Shown here: positions 1 through 9,540 of the stretch, piece after piece
Position numbering within the stretch: position 1 is the stretch's first letter
Layout: the number at the start of each line of letters is the position of its first letter
NCBI RefSeq assembly: GCF_963678635.1
Contig: NC_087063.1
Coordinates: 51,535,220-51,595,219 of the forward strand
Reading direction: 5' to 3'
Length of the DNA: 60,000 bases
DNA from: Symsagittifera roscoffensis
Taxonomy: Eukaryota; Xenacoelomorpha; Acoela; Convolutidae
Made by a program: the position numbers and the translations under genes
Notes under the pieces: model-generated
What the model was told of the DNA's origin: nothing
Database searches by the model: none
The model's input: only the letters and a program-made list of their open reading frames with translations

Positions 1-767
1 ATTAGAATTAGTTGAAATCTATAAACTCGGTGATTTGGATTAGATTTTTGTGTAAAGAGAAAAATGATTGGTTTGTGATCTGTGAAAAGAACTGTTGGAT
101 GTTTTGATCCAAGTATCAGAAATTCATATTCTGTTAGTGTATATATTATAGCTGTACACTCTCTCATTAGAGTTGAGAGTCGTAGCTCTGCTTGAGTGAA
201 TAATCGAGAATTTGCTGATATAAGATTCATTTTGTTTGTGCCATTGTGTGATTGTAATAATGCTGCGCCGATGCCAAAATTCGAAGCATCGCACATTGCG
301 TAGAATGGTTGATTTGGATCTGGAATTGTATTCGAAATTTGTTCAGTTAGAAGTTTTTTAATTTCTTCAAAACGTGCTTGATGTTCTGTGTTCCATTCAA
401 AATTATTTTGTTGTCTAAGTATATTATAAAATGGTCTTAGGTATAATTGCATTTTATAGACATATTTACTTAAAAAATTTAACATTCCAAGGAATTCTTG
501 GATTTTCTTTTTGTTTGTTGGTGGTTGGAGTTTTTGAATAACATCAATGCGTGATTTTAATGGGGTGATTGTTTTTCTTTCTATATTATGTCCTAAGAAT
601 TTTACTCGTGTTAAAAAGAAGTGTGATTTATCGGGGGCGGCCTTCAGATTTTCGTTCTGAAGTATTTTGTGATAGTGTTCTAAAACATTGAACATTTCTT
701 CTTTTGTCTGTGATTGCATAAAAACATCGTCTAAATAGGTGATTGCGTTTTTCTTGAGTATTAGTGG
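1..767 (-). pseudogene. pol: RT thumb/connection and RNase H, running off the window
   Basis: This is the same frame as the preceding RT segment, after its TGA. It has the YLDD active-site box followed by VFMQSQTKEEMF, then KAAPDKSHFF and VKFLGHNIER (palm end and thumb). It continues with QEFLGMLNFLSKY and the RNase H part with CDASNFGIGAALLQ, RECTAIIYTL and LFTDHKPI. I read it as open to base 1. Apart from the upstream stop this segment looks well preserved, including both Asp residues of YLDD. Integrase would lie beyond the left window edge. Confidence 0.82.
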
Positions 768-1754
768 TCAAAAAATTTTGCTCATAAAAGCTGAAAATGC
801 TGCTGGTCCTATGGATATTCCATAAAATAGGCGGTTGAATTCGTATTGCTGATTTCCAATAACAAATTGTGTTAAGCGTCGCGATTGTTCATCTAGTGGC
901 ATTTGATTATATGCACTATTCATATCTGCGGTTATAAAGTATTTTCCGTTTATTTTTGTTAAAATAACTTGTATTGGTTCAATAGGCCAATTGCATTTTG
1001 ATTCGTCTATTAGTGAATTAAGATATCTAGCGTCTAGAACTATTTTTAATGATTCTCCTTTTGCTAGGATGATAACAGGGTTGATAAATGTGTTACCTTT
1101 CGGTTGTTCTTCTTTGTTTACCGGTGAGATTATATTGTATTGTTCTAAAATATCAAGTAATCTGTTCACTTTATCGTGTAAATGAATTGGTACTTTACTT
1201 GCTCTTTGTTTTTTGAAAACTGCGTCTGGTATTAATGGGAGATGTAGTGATGAACTGATTTTGCCAACATCAAATTTAGATGTTGCATAGACTGATGAAT
1301 ATTTTATTAGCTGTTTGGCTAATTTATCAAATTCGTCTTGTGTTATTTGTGAATGTTGAAAGTTAAACATTGTTAAAAACTTCTGTTGAGTCTCTGTGTA
1401 GTTACTTATGTTGAATGTAGGTTTGAAATATGGAGTTTTTGTGAAATAATCTGTATTTCTTTTTTCATTACTTATTATATTATTTATGGATAATTCTTCA
1501 TTAAGAATTGTAGATTGACAAATATCTAATAATTGGAGTATATTATTTACGCGGTATGCTTTTTCATGTATTGGTGATATCGTAGCGTTGGTTTCGCAAT
1601 AGCCTAAAAGTCCTGAAGGTAATGTTACTTGATAGGGTGTATTGTTGTATACATGTAGAGAAATAATATCTGAATTCGAGTTTTTCAAATATTTTATGGA
1701 TGAAATTGTGATTTTGAAAAACTTATGGATAGGTTTGAATTCAAAATCTGACAT
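768..1754 (-). pseudogene. pol: Reverse transcriptase, N-terminal two thirds, ended by TGA
   Basis: This ORF begins MSDFEFKPIHKFFK and reads through the RT fingers and palm: KIVLDARYLNSLI, then TADMNSAYNQMPL with the first catalytic Asp, then FNRLFYGISIGPAAFSAFM. An in-frame TGA at 770-768 follows SKIF; copy 2 has AGA at this place, so a CGA-to-TGA change is likely. The catalytic YLDD box lies just past the stop, at 737-726. RT copies the element RNA into DNA in the particle. The first ATG at 1,754 is probably not a real start, since the frame continues upstream. Confidence 0.88.
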
Positions 1755-2002
1755 ATAGAGTTGTTGTTTGTTTTGTTTTTTATCATATTGGTGAACTTGT
1801 TTTATTGAAAAATTATATATGTTTCCTGATAGTGGTTTCAGGTGTTTTCTTTGTTGATTATATATCGGATAAAATTTTGAAAAGAATGGTGGTTGTTTAT
1901 TTAATCTTTGAAAAAATGTTAGTGATGTGTCTTTTGTTTTTGTGTATTTATCTTTGATTAGTATTTTACTATTTAAAATGTTGATTGTTGGTATATATTG
2001 TG

Positions 2003-3280
2003 TTAAATATCAGTGATATGGAATATTTGTTTAAATGGTTTATTTAAAATTTTATTTTGTTCTATTGTTCTTGTGCGCAGAAGAAATAATTGAATTTTTC
2101 CATAGTTTACCAATGTTGATCCTTGTGCTGTTGCTAGTTTACTGGATGTTTCAAGAGGCGTTAGTTTTGGGTGTAATGATTTTATCTCATTCCATGTGGG
2201 AATGTTTATTATGTTTGATTCTGCTCCTGAATCAATTAAAAAATCAATTTCAAGATCTGGTGGTTGAAATTCTTTGCTTCTTGGACTTTCTAAAAGAAAT
2301 GGTATTGTCCAAATTTTTTCTTTGGGTTGTTCTTTTTGTATATTTTGATAGATGTGATTTGTATTCAAGCATTTTGTTTTGTCTTTTTCATTGGATTGGT
2401 TTGTAGTGTTAATTTCGTTAGTTTCTTGTGCCGTTTGTGTAGAATGGATGGGTTCAATATAATAATTGTGAAGGAGTTCTAATTGATTTTCGTATATATG
2501 TGATGAAAAAGGTTGTTCATATATAATAGGTTCGTAGTCATTTTCGATTGCTATCATATTTATGGAGGTAGTGTTTTCTGTATCACTTTCTGAATCTGAT
2601 GATTCACAGTTTATTTGATTCAGTTGTAGCTCGTTATTTCCTGTGTCATCAATACCTGGGGGGTCTGATCTTGTTTCTGGGTTTGATTGTACTTGATTAA
2701 TACTTCTTTGATGTTTAGGTGTACTACTTCTGTGGCGATTGTTAGAATTATTATAATGGTTATTATTCCTGTGTGGTGATTGGGAATAATTTCTATAACG
2801 ATTATTATAACTTGAATGTCGATTTTGTGAATTATTTCGTGATCTGTTTTGATAATTATTGTTTGGTCTGTTATAGTTTGATCTATTATATGAGTTATTC
2901 CTTGATCGATTGTTCGGGTAATTCTGGTTTCGGTTGTTTGAATAACTTCTATTCCGATTATTGGAGTAGTTTCTATTTCTATTGTATGATGAGTTTCGTG
3001 ATTGATTGTTTGGATAGTAATTATTTCTTGATTGGGAATTAGATCTAGAAACAAATTGTGTTGTATTTGAATTTGATCTGGAGTAGTTATTTCGACTATT
3101 TGGTCTATTGTAATGATTTTGTGACGAATTTTGTGTATTTCTTCGTTCTGGTGATCTTCCTCTATAACTTGAGTTATATGGTGATTGATTTCTCGTGTAG
3201 TTGGTATTGTTCGGTAGTGGTTTTCCTGAACTGTTGTTGCTGTATACATTTTTGTTCGGTAGATTTTGATCTTTCTTCAT
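2003..3280 (-). CDS. pol: Pol N-terminal part: Asn/Arg/Ser-rich linker and aspartic protease (truncated)
   Basis: The ORF opens with about 200 residues almost wholly of Asn, Arg, Ser and Tyr (many NNRSRN, YNRN repeats), probably a disordered RNA-binding region continuing the nucleocapsid role. It ends with a retropepsin-like protease: DFLIDSGAESNIINIP carries the Asp-Ser-Gly active site. The start ATG overlaps the gag stop (ATGA). The frame ends at a TAA (2,003-2,005) beside a deletion of about 30 nt relative to copy 2, so protease is cut off from RT. Between 2,002 and 1,755 the RT frame runs open upstream of its first ATG, which shows that PR and RT were once one frame. Confidence 0.85.
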   Translation of the reverse strand: MKKDQNLPNKNVYSNNSSGKPLPNNTNYTRNQSPYNSSYRGRSPERRNTQNSSQNHYNRPNSRNNYSRSNSNTTQFVSRSNSQSRNNYYPNNQSRNSSYNRNRNYSNNRNRSYSNNRNQNYPNNRSRNNSYNRSNYNRPNNNYQNRSRNNSQNRHSSYNNRYRNYSQSPHRNNNHYNNSNNRHRSSTPKHQRSINQVQSNPETRSDPPGIDDTGNNELQLNQINCESSDSESDTENTTSINMIAIENDYEPIIYEQPFSSHIYENQLELLHNYYIEPIHSTQTAQETNEINTTNQSNEKDKTKCLNTNHIYQNIQKEQPKEKIWTIPFLLESPRSKEFQPPDLEIDFLIDSGAESNIINIPTWNEIKSLHPKLTPLETSSKLATAQGSTLVNYGKIQLFLLRTRTIEQNKILNKPFKQIFHITDI

Positions 3281-5925
3281 GTATTGATAGAATGATTTAT
3301 TTGGTTCTTTGTATTTTTGAGGTTAGTTTGATTGTCCTGTTGTTTTTGTCTACATTCAGAAATACTATGTCCGTATCGTCGGCAATAATTACACCATTTT
3401 TTGAAAGATGGTTTGCCTTTAAAGTTTGGGTGTTTTTCATAAATATTGAGTATTTCAGTGATTTTTTCAACGAGGTCTGTATCTGAATCCTGTATATTAT
3501 TGATATTTGTGGTATTTGTTTCAATTCGATTAACATATTGTAATTTCAGATTTTCTGTTTCTTCAAGTTTCATTGTAATTTCTGCTTGCTCTAGCTTGTC
3601 TAATAGTTTTCGAAAATCTAAATCGGGCTCTCGAATTGAGGAGGGATGGGATGCTCTCTTTTTTATTGCTATTTTCCTTAATTGAGGTGTTAAGGTCATC
3701 ATTAAGATTTCTGTCATTTTTGTGTTTTTATAATCGTGTGTATTTAATGAATATGCTTTTCGAACTAGTGTTTCGATACGTACTGCTAATTGTTTGATGG
3801 TTTCATATGGTAATCTGCGGATTTCATTACATAAAACTCTTTGTTGTTGTTTGTTTCTTTCGGAGTCAAACATTTTTGAAAATTCTTGTGTAAATCTCTT
3901 CCAATTTGATTTTATTTCTATAGGCAATACTGAAAACCATTTTTGGGCTGCGCCGTCTAGGGTTGTTTGTATCAACGCTGTGCGTCGATGTATCCAATTT
4001 TGATGTAGTGGCGTATTAATTGGTTCAGGTCCTATATTTAAAATTAAATTTGCTGTTACTGCATTTAAATAATCTTCTACAGAATATTCGGGGTCTGTTC
4101 CTGTGAATACCATTAATGGTTTGTTTGATGTTATTGATGATCCACCCATAAGGTATGGATTCATTGTCATTTGTAATGATTCTGCTGCATTTGGCATTTG
4201 TGAAAAATTAGAAAGTTGATTTTTTGTTATTTCGTGTTGTTGAAGATAATATGGAAGTGGTATTTCATTTTGCATTTGTGTTGGTTGATATGAGTGTGTA
4301 ATCATTGGATTTTGTGGCTGAATTGGTTGAAAAGATTGTGTATTAATTGGGTTTTGCATTTGTATTGGTTGTTGATTTTGTGTATCTATCTGGTGTGGAG
4401 AAAAATTTCTATGATATGTATATGGTTTCTGCATTCCTTGTCCGCGATATTCTTGGGTATATGGTGCAAATATATCTGGTTGTAAATGATCATCATCAGA
4501 GGATAGGTAATCCGTTTGATGAGGTGCTTGTTTTTTATTTTTATTCTGTTGAAAGAATGGGTAATTTTCACTATAATCCTGTGGAGGATGTGGATTAGCT
4601 TGAAAATTTACTGAATTGGTTGTTGCCATTGGATTATTCCAATATCGAGATCTGATTTGATTATTATTATTATTTCGTGGAGGATAGTTTGTTTTTGATG
4701 AATGTGTATAATTATAATTATGTTCCGCAAAATTGTTTCTTGTGAATGTTCTGCGTGTTTTTGACGGTATTGTCATGGGTCTATATGTTTGGTAATCCAT
4801 TTGTGAATATTTTGGAGCAACCGAAGGTTTAACGGTTGATTGTAAGGTTACCTGTGCTAGTGAAGTGTTTGTATTTCTTGGTGTTGTTAAATTTGGACGT
4901 ATTGGTGAAATACTTTGTTGTGTAGTTGTTGTTGTTTGGACAACTTCTTCATTTATGAAGTGTGATGGTGTCTGAATATCTTGTTGAGTGAGATTTCTAG
5001 TTCCATTTAGGTTTTCATTGTGTATGACGGTCGAATTTAAACTGTTATTTCGGGTATCAGGTAAAAATGTATTGTAGTTTAATGGTGTTGCGTCAATGGT
5101 TAATGGTACTACTCTTACATAATCTCTTATATAAGATATTGTACTTATTGCTTGGCTTGCAATTAATTGTGGGATATTTATAAATGCATAATGAGACCAT
5201 TCGGGGTCCCAAACGTAGTCTGACTGTTCTGTGATGGCGGTATCATCGTTTGAATTTTGAGGTCTAAAATTTTTTCTTGCTTGTGAAATTAAATCTATAT
5301 TATGTGTGAAATAATCTATTATAAACCATGCCAAAATTTTTTGTAAGTCATGTTTTGTATGTTGTGAAACATCATCTTTGGTGAAATTTTCTTTAATTAT
5401 ATGTAGAAAAGTTGAAAATAGTGTGATTTTATGTCGTACCTTTATATGTTTGGATGTCTCTGTCGGTGAGACATTTGAGATTGGGATTTCGTTTTCTAAT
5501 ATTGAGATATAACTATATATTATTGCAAAAACTTCATTAGTAAATATGGAGTTTGCTCTTTGTGAATTATGATATTGTATGCTTTTTATATATTCTGAGA
5601 ATACTTTTGAAAATTGTAAATCAAGGTCGTCTGTTTGAATTACATATTTGTGGTGATTCGGGTTTGGTGAGGTTAATTCTATGGTGTAGATTCCGTAGTG
5701 TTGTGTCAAATTACATATATCTTTCTGATAGTGATCAATAATTTGTCTTTTGATCTTTACATCGGGGAACTCTGCTGTACATGGGCTGATTCCGGGTTCA
5801 AATAAATTTAGTAGTAAATTCTTGCAAAGTATATGTTGTCCTCTATCAGTGGGTGCATCTACGAGGAAGGGGAAGATATCGTCATCATCTGGACTATCTT
5901 CACTTGGAGTGTGTGTTTGGCTCAT
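3277..5925 (-). CDS. gag: Gag polyprotein, intact frame (882 aa)
   Basis: This is the structural polyprotein that would build the virus-like particle and bind genomic RNA. The N-terminal ~250 residues look folded. A long Asn/Gln/Pro-rich linker (about 280-590) contains repeated QPIQMQNPI-like phrases. A capsid-like block (about 610-790) includes the W-x-R...L-x-G-A-A-x-x-W pattern typical of retrotransposon Gag (IQTTLDGAAQKWFSVLP). Near the C-terminus there is one CCHC zinc knuckle (WCNYCRRYGHSISEC; Cys-X2-Cys-X4-His-X4-Cys). Its TGA overlaps the pol ATG as ATGA at 3,280-3,277. The Gag call is secure; exact processing sites are not visible. Confidence 0.9.
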   Translation of the reverse strand: MSQTHTPSEDSPDDDDIFPFLVDAPTDRGQHILCKNLLLNLFEPGISPCTAEFPDVKIKRQIIDHYQKDICNLTQHYGIYTIELTSPNPNHHKYVIQTDDLDLQFSKVFSEYIKSIQYHNSQRANSIFTNEVFAIIYSYISILENEIPISNVSPTETSKHIKVRHKITLFSTFLHIIKENFTKDDVSQHTKHDLQKILAWFIIDYFTHNIDLISQARKNFRPQNSNDDTAITEQSDYVWDPEWSHYAFINIPQLIASQAISTISYIRDYVRVVPLTIDATPLNYNTFLPDTRNNSLNSTVIHNENLNGTRNLTQQDIQTPSHFINEEVVQTTTTTQQSISPIRPNLTTPRNTNTSLAQVTLQSTVKPSVAPKYSQMDYQTYRPMTIPSKTRRTFTRNNFAEHNYNYTHSSKTNYPPRNNNNNQIRSRYWNNPMATTNSVNFQANPHPPQDYSENYPFFQQNKNKKQAPHQTDYLSSDDDHLQPDIFAPYTQEYRGQGMQKPYTYHRNFSPHQIDTQNQQPIQMQNPINTQSFQPIQPQNPMITHSYQPTQMQNEIPLPYYLQQHEITKNQLSNFSQMPNAAESLQMTMNPYLMGGSSITSNKPLMVFTGTDPEYSVEDYLNAVTANLILNIGPEPINTPLHQNWIHRRTALIQTTLDGAAQKWFSVLPIEIKSNWKRFTQEFSKMFDSERNKQQQRVLCNEIRRLPYETIKQLAVRIETLVRKAYSLNTHDYKNTKMTEILMMTLTPQLRKIAIKKRASHPSSIREPDLDFRKLLDKLEQAEITMKLEETENLKLQYVNRIETNTTNINNIQDSDTDLVEKITEILNIYEKHPNFKGKPSFKKWCNYCRRYGHSISECRQKQQDNQTNLKNTKNQINHSINT

Positions 5926-6367
5926 TTTTTCGTTTAATGACTGTTAATAGGTAATTATCGATGTGTCTAATTGGTTGATTCCAGTTGTATAAATGTACTG
6001 GTTTGTGTTTATATTGTTTTTTTATTCGTCTTTTTCCTCTTTTTGATGAATTTGATGTTGTTTCTGAGTCAGAAAAATATAATTGATCGTGTATGGGACA
6101 ATTTTTATCTATAGATTCTTTTAATTTATAGAGTTCGTCTAAATTGCTGGCTTCTGATTCTGAAAATGCGTTTCTATTTTTGGAAAATCTTTTTCGTGTT
6201 ATTTGTCTTTGTTTAGTTATTATTTTTCTTTTTAGTGTTTGTCGTTTTGTTCTAATATATCCAACTGTTTGTGTGTGAGGTGTAATTACAAGGTCGTATT
6301 TTTTGTTTTCTATTTCACAGTTGTGCAAAACGATTGTTTGTTTGTTTCCTAGATTTTTAAATGACAT
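5900..6367 (-). CDS. ORF0: small basic protein upstream of gag (155 aa)
   Basis: This intact frame begins MSFKNLGNKQTIVLHNCE. It has two Lys/Arg-rich clusters: about residues 39-62 (KRQTLKRKIITKQRQITRK) and about 108-120 (SKRGKRRIKKQYKHK). A Ser/Glu-rich stretch lies between them. Its end overlaps the gag start by 26 nt in another frame. The same ATG and first ~20 codons are conserved at 56,594 in the truncated unit behind LTR2a, which supports it as a real element gene. Nuclear targeting or RNA binding would fit the charge pattern, but that is inference; I recognise no family. It may be translated before gag or joined to it by frameshifting. Confidence 0.6.
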   Translation of the reverse strand: MSFKNLGNKQTIVLHNCEIENKKYDLVITPHTQTVGYIRTKRQTLKRKIITKQRQITRKRFSKNRNAFSESEASNLDELYKLKESIDKNCPIHDQLYFSDSETTSNSSKRGKRRIKKQYKHKPVHLYNWNQPIRHIDNYLLTVIKRKNEPNTHSK

Positions 6368-7297
6368 AAGGTTTAGGATGACGGATGCAAAAAGTTGTTA
6401 GATGATTTCTATTTTCTTAAATTGTTAGTCCTTACGATTTTTTGGTTAGCTTAACCTGGGTCTATTTGTTCAGGGTTAGAGAGAAAAGTATATCGATTCC
6501 GAAGAATGATTTTTTACTTTCTCGTGGCTAGTATAAGCTAAGGTGTTAACTTACTTAATCTTACTTAGGGGTAGTGATTGTGTTCAAGGGTTGGAGAATA
6601 GTAAATCGATCCACAAGGTTCAGGTATAATTAGAACGCGAGTAGTTCGTTAGATACTATTTTAAACTTACTAAGTCTATGATTTATCCTGGGTCTTGATA
6701 AGAGGAGGGTTCAAGTGAAGGATGAATAACCGAAGTTTTTCACTGTTTATCCTAATTTGAATGGTTAGTTTTGTTGAAAAATTTCTATTAGTCTTGGGTT
6801 TATAGAAAGGGTTGGATAGTGAATCGACGTTTGAGGTCGTTAGACACTAGCTAAGTGGGTGATGGAGAACAAAATTGTTCTTTTTGATCCAAGGATAGGC
6901 CTTGGTGATCAGGTTTTAAATTTAGTGAGATAGAAAATTTATTAAGATCCAAGGATAAGCCTTGATGATCTGATTTTTTAAAATTAAGTAAATTTAAGTT
7001 TAAAATGGTTTAAATTTGTTTAAGGAAAAGATTTAGTGTTTTAATGATATTAGTGAGTTTATTATTGCTGTTATGTTTTAGGTGATGAAGCTGGGACAAT
7101 TGGATAATTTATGATTACTAACAGTTTATTGTCATGCTACTAATTTTTGTTTTGATTTTCAATAAATATTTTCCAAATATGTTTTATAGAATACTGCAGA
7201 ATTTTAGGAGAACGATCTGAGATCTTTTTATCAATCGTTATTGTATATTAATATTTTGTTTAGCGCCTGAAATGATCACGAAGATTGACTTCAAGAT
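6368..7297 (-). other. Retroelement leader, non-coding
   Basis: This AT-rich leader lies between the small leader ORF and ORF0. It contains repeated phrases such as GATCCAAGGATAAGCCTTGATGATC (about 6,886-6,975, two copies) and TTAGGTTAAGCT-like segments. It is matched by 55,650-56,593 behind LTR2a. It probably holds packaging and dimerisation signals, but this is inference. I see no open frame worth calling. Confidence 0.6.
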
Positions 7298-7531
7298 TTA
7301 AGTTTGCAAATGAAAATCTAAATTCATTGCTAATAAGATTCTAAATATAAATGTTTGTGTTGGCTTTTGCCGTACTATCATATAACTATTTGGTAAGTTT
7401 CTATTTTGTCGTATGTCGTCTCTGGTTCGAAGTCTTCTTCCAATTCCGGGTAGTTCTCTTATCGTTCGGAATATTGGCTTTGATCTATTGAGTCGTAGAG
7501 ACATTTCGATTAAATTATCGTCGTGTAACAT
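7298..7531 (-). CDS. Small leader ORF (77 aa), doubtful
   Basis: The ATG lies about 70 nt downstream of the primer binding site in the retroelement leader. The product is basic and Arg-rich at its centre (RELPGIGRRLRTRDD). Copy 2 has the homologous stretch at about 55,425-55,650, where the first codons and the final part (VRQKPTQTFIFRILLAM) are recognisable but a frameshift and a stop intervene. It could be a short upstream ORF, a first exon, or simply leader RNA. I do not recognise a domain. Confidence 0.3.
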   Translation of the reverse strand: MLHDDNLIEMSLRLNRSKPIFRTIRELPGIGRRLRTRDDIRQNRNLPNSYMIVRQKPTQTFIFRILLAMNLDFHLQT

Positions 7532-7598
7532 TTAAAAAATGTTTTGTCTAATTTCTAATCTATTGTTGGTTAATTCTAAGCTATTAAGGTCTTGTTCG

Positions 7599-7616
7599 AG
7601 ACTTATGGTCGCACCA
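7599..7616 (-). promoter_or_regulatory. Primer binding site of copy 1
   Basis: On the minus strand, TGGTGCGACCATAAGTCT follows the LTR after a 2-nt spacer. TGG is the complement of the tRNA 3' CCA end, so the site should pair with a tRNA ending GGTCGCACCA. I cannot name the tRNA. The same 18 bases occur at 55,341-55,358 after LTR2a. Confidence 0.8.
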
Positions 7617-7618
7617 GA

Positions 7619-8021
7619 TGAGTTAGAACCGAGGTGGTTAACTCATAGAGTAGTTTCGGATAGGGTACACCGTCTGCTCGTCACGCTATCTTATTTTCGG
7701 CCGGATAGATTCGTGCAACTTCTTAGTCTAATACCGATCCTAATCTTACTCTTATACTATCTAGTCTCAGGGTGTTTAACTAGTCTCTGCTAGGCTCAAT
7801 AGATCTAGGGTATACTGGTTTATTGCGGCTGCTGAAGTCTTCTTGGAGAGTCAACTAATTTCTAAGTTAAATTCAAATCTCTCTGGTGCTGAAATTACAA
7901 GTAATTCCAGCACTTACAAATAAGTGGGTTGTTAGTTAGATGGATCATGATTGGTTAATATTAAATACTTTACAGTGGTAAAATATCTAATTTATCCAAT
8001 CATAAAATGTAGTTTAGATCA
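7619..8021 (-). repeat. 5' LTR of copy 1 (403 bp)
   Basis: In minus orientation it starts TGATCTAAAC and ends TAACTCA, the usual TG...CA termini. It matches the two LTRs at 54,935-55,338 and 56,784-57,186 along its whole length, with nearly identical length (403, 404 and 403 bp). The palindromic phrase around AGTGCTGAAATTAC/GTAATTTCAGCAC lies inside it. Two bases (TC) separate its end from the primer binding site. Confidence 0.92.
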
Positions 8022-9110
8022 GGTTTCAAATCTTCAAACCAAAACGGTTCTACTTTATCTCAAGTTAAGCTTTTTTGAAAGTATTGCTAACAAAATAAGT
8101 CATGAAGATGCGTACTATCTTGATCCCGACAACCTAGGAAGTCTTTTGAAACTGTTTTTGTTTTCAATTAACGATCCGCTCCTAATTCAAAAAGAGTCAG
8201 TCTAGTTAGAGTTTAATTTCTTAAGAACAATTGTCAGACACATGTTTAATTAAAGAGAACTCGTTGTTTCATTTTTAAAAAAAAAGTTTTTAGAAATTGT
8301 TTTTTGTTTTCAGTTAGCCCTAACTCATAAAAGCCGTGTTTGAGCTTGTTTTATTACAGAAAAAATGTCAGACACGTGAGTATGATTAAAAAGATTAATT
8401 ATTTTCCATTAAAGATGTAAAATTCAGACCACGAAATCGATTATATTGTCATTATATATTGATTTTTTTAAATAATCCATTATAATCCTTTATAATTAAT
8501 TATAATCCATAATTTTTGGCAAGATAATTCATCAGAAGTGATTTTTTTGAAATAAAAATCCAATATAACGCATTTTTATCCATTATTTTTTTTCTTAGAA
8601 CACATTTGCAATTTGTATGCCATGTCTTTCACTAAATGCCATGTGTATGCCATGTCTTTTATACTAAATGCCGTATTGGTTATATCTCGCGTTAATTGTC
8701 CCATATTGGCCATTATGGTTATCTTGGAACCCCATAACTTGAGGAAAAAATCACAGGTGAAATATTTTTCTCAAATTTAAGCCCAAGTAAACAAAATTTT
8801 TTTAATGATAATTAGAAACATTTGTCAAAAAGGGCTAATTAAAAAGTCGAAGTTTGTCACTAATTGGCCAAAATTGCAACCCTTAAACCCCGTAGCTTCA
8901 TTAAAAAATGACCAATATTTGAGGGTGGTTTAAGCAGCATTGATATCAATCTAACTTCGTTTGTACCAAAATAACCCCATGTTTATTCAGAAAACAAAAT
9001 CAAGACTCAAAATTATGTTCTTGAGTTTCATGAATCTATCCGTCCAAATTATAAGACAGCGTAACAAACACAGATAGTCAAAGTGCAATACGACAGAGAC
9101 CATTATAGTT
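8022..9110. other. Non-coding AT-rich DNA with an LTR scrap
   Basis: No credible gene is present. A short direct repeat (GCCATGTCTTT...ACTAAATGCC) occurs twice at about 8,616-8,672. At about 9,030-9,066 the phrase TGAATCTATCC...AGACAGCGTAAC matches the interior of the LTR family (compare 13,372-13,406). It is therefore a decayed LTR fragment lying directly before the element-end fragment at 9,111. Confidence 0.5.
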
Positions 9111-9540
9111 AGTAGTATATGTTGGGGCAAAATCGGGTGGGGTGAAGACCTCCATGTATCAACATAGACTAAAAACTATCCGGTCTTCATCTTATGTAAT
9201 AACATAGGGAATAGATTTCCTAATGTATTAAGATAGGGAAAATAATTGGTAAGGTTTCATGGTTTGAGTGATGGTAAGAGAATGGTAAGGAAAACGGTAT
9301 TTTTTGAATTTTGTGTGGAAATGTCAAGCTTTTCGCAAACATTTTCCGCGCGCGTTACCTAATGGGTAAATAATATTGGTGTATTACGTGGGAATAGATT
9401 TTCCAATGTTACAAGATTGCAAATAGATTTCAGAGTTTCTGATGTTAAGATTGGAAGTTTCGAGAAAAAAAATTTCGCGCTCGATTTTGCCAATGTTCCA
9501 GATTCTTATTATTTTTTCAATCGAAAAACAATAAATTGTT
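9111..9540 (+). mobile_element. Detached terminus of the Polinton-like element
   Basis: It starts AGTAGTATATGTTGGGG, which differs by one base from the right terminus of the 18-kb insertion read inward. It continues with a G-rich stretch, GAAGACCTCCATGTATCAACATAG and the same subterminal phrases (AATGTATTAAGATAGGG, TGGTAAG, GTTACCTAATGGGTAAATAAT, CGATTTTGCCAATG) as 14,030-14,640. Only this end is present; no opposite terminus was found, so it is a deleted relic. The inner limit is approximate. Confidence 0.7.

Larger units (their letters stand above)
1..8021 (-). mobile_element. Ty3/gypsy-type LTR retroelement, copy 1 (cut by window edge)
   Basis: Reading on the minus strand from 8,021 to 1, the order is LTR, primer binding site, 1.2-kb leader, ORF0, gag, protease, reverse transcriptase and RNase H, and then the window ends. 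Protease before RT, the RT motif order and the CDASNFGIGAALLQ-type RNase H place it in the Ty3/gypsy group. Copy 2 (41,115-57,186, plus strand) is the same family and supplies the integrase and env half. The coding region carries a stop plus deletion near 2,003 and an in-frame TGA at 768-770, so it is defective. No target duplication can be read because only one end is in the window. Confidence 0.93.

Noticed and set aside
2620-3249. 209-aa frame rich in Ile/Thr/His over the pol linker (and 42,299-42,739 in copy 2)
   Set aside because: It is the alternative frame of the low-complexity Asn/Arg/Ser repeat; the composition follows from the repeat, not from selection.
7539-7793. 84-aa plus-strand frame, and its relatives at 57,003-57,200 and in 13,264-14,058
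   Set aside because: They are antisense frames inside the LTR; similarity among them is LTR similarity.
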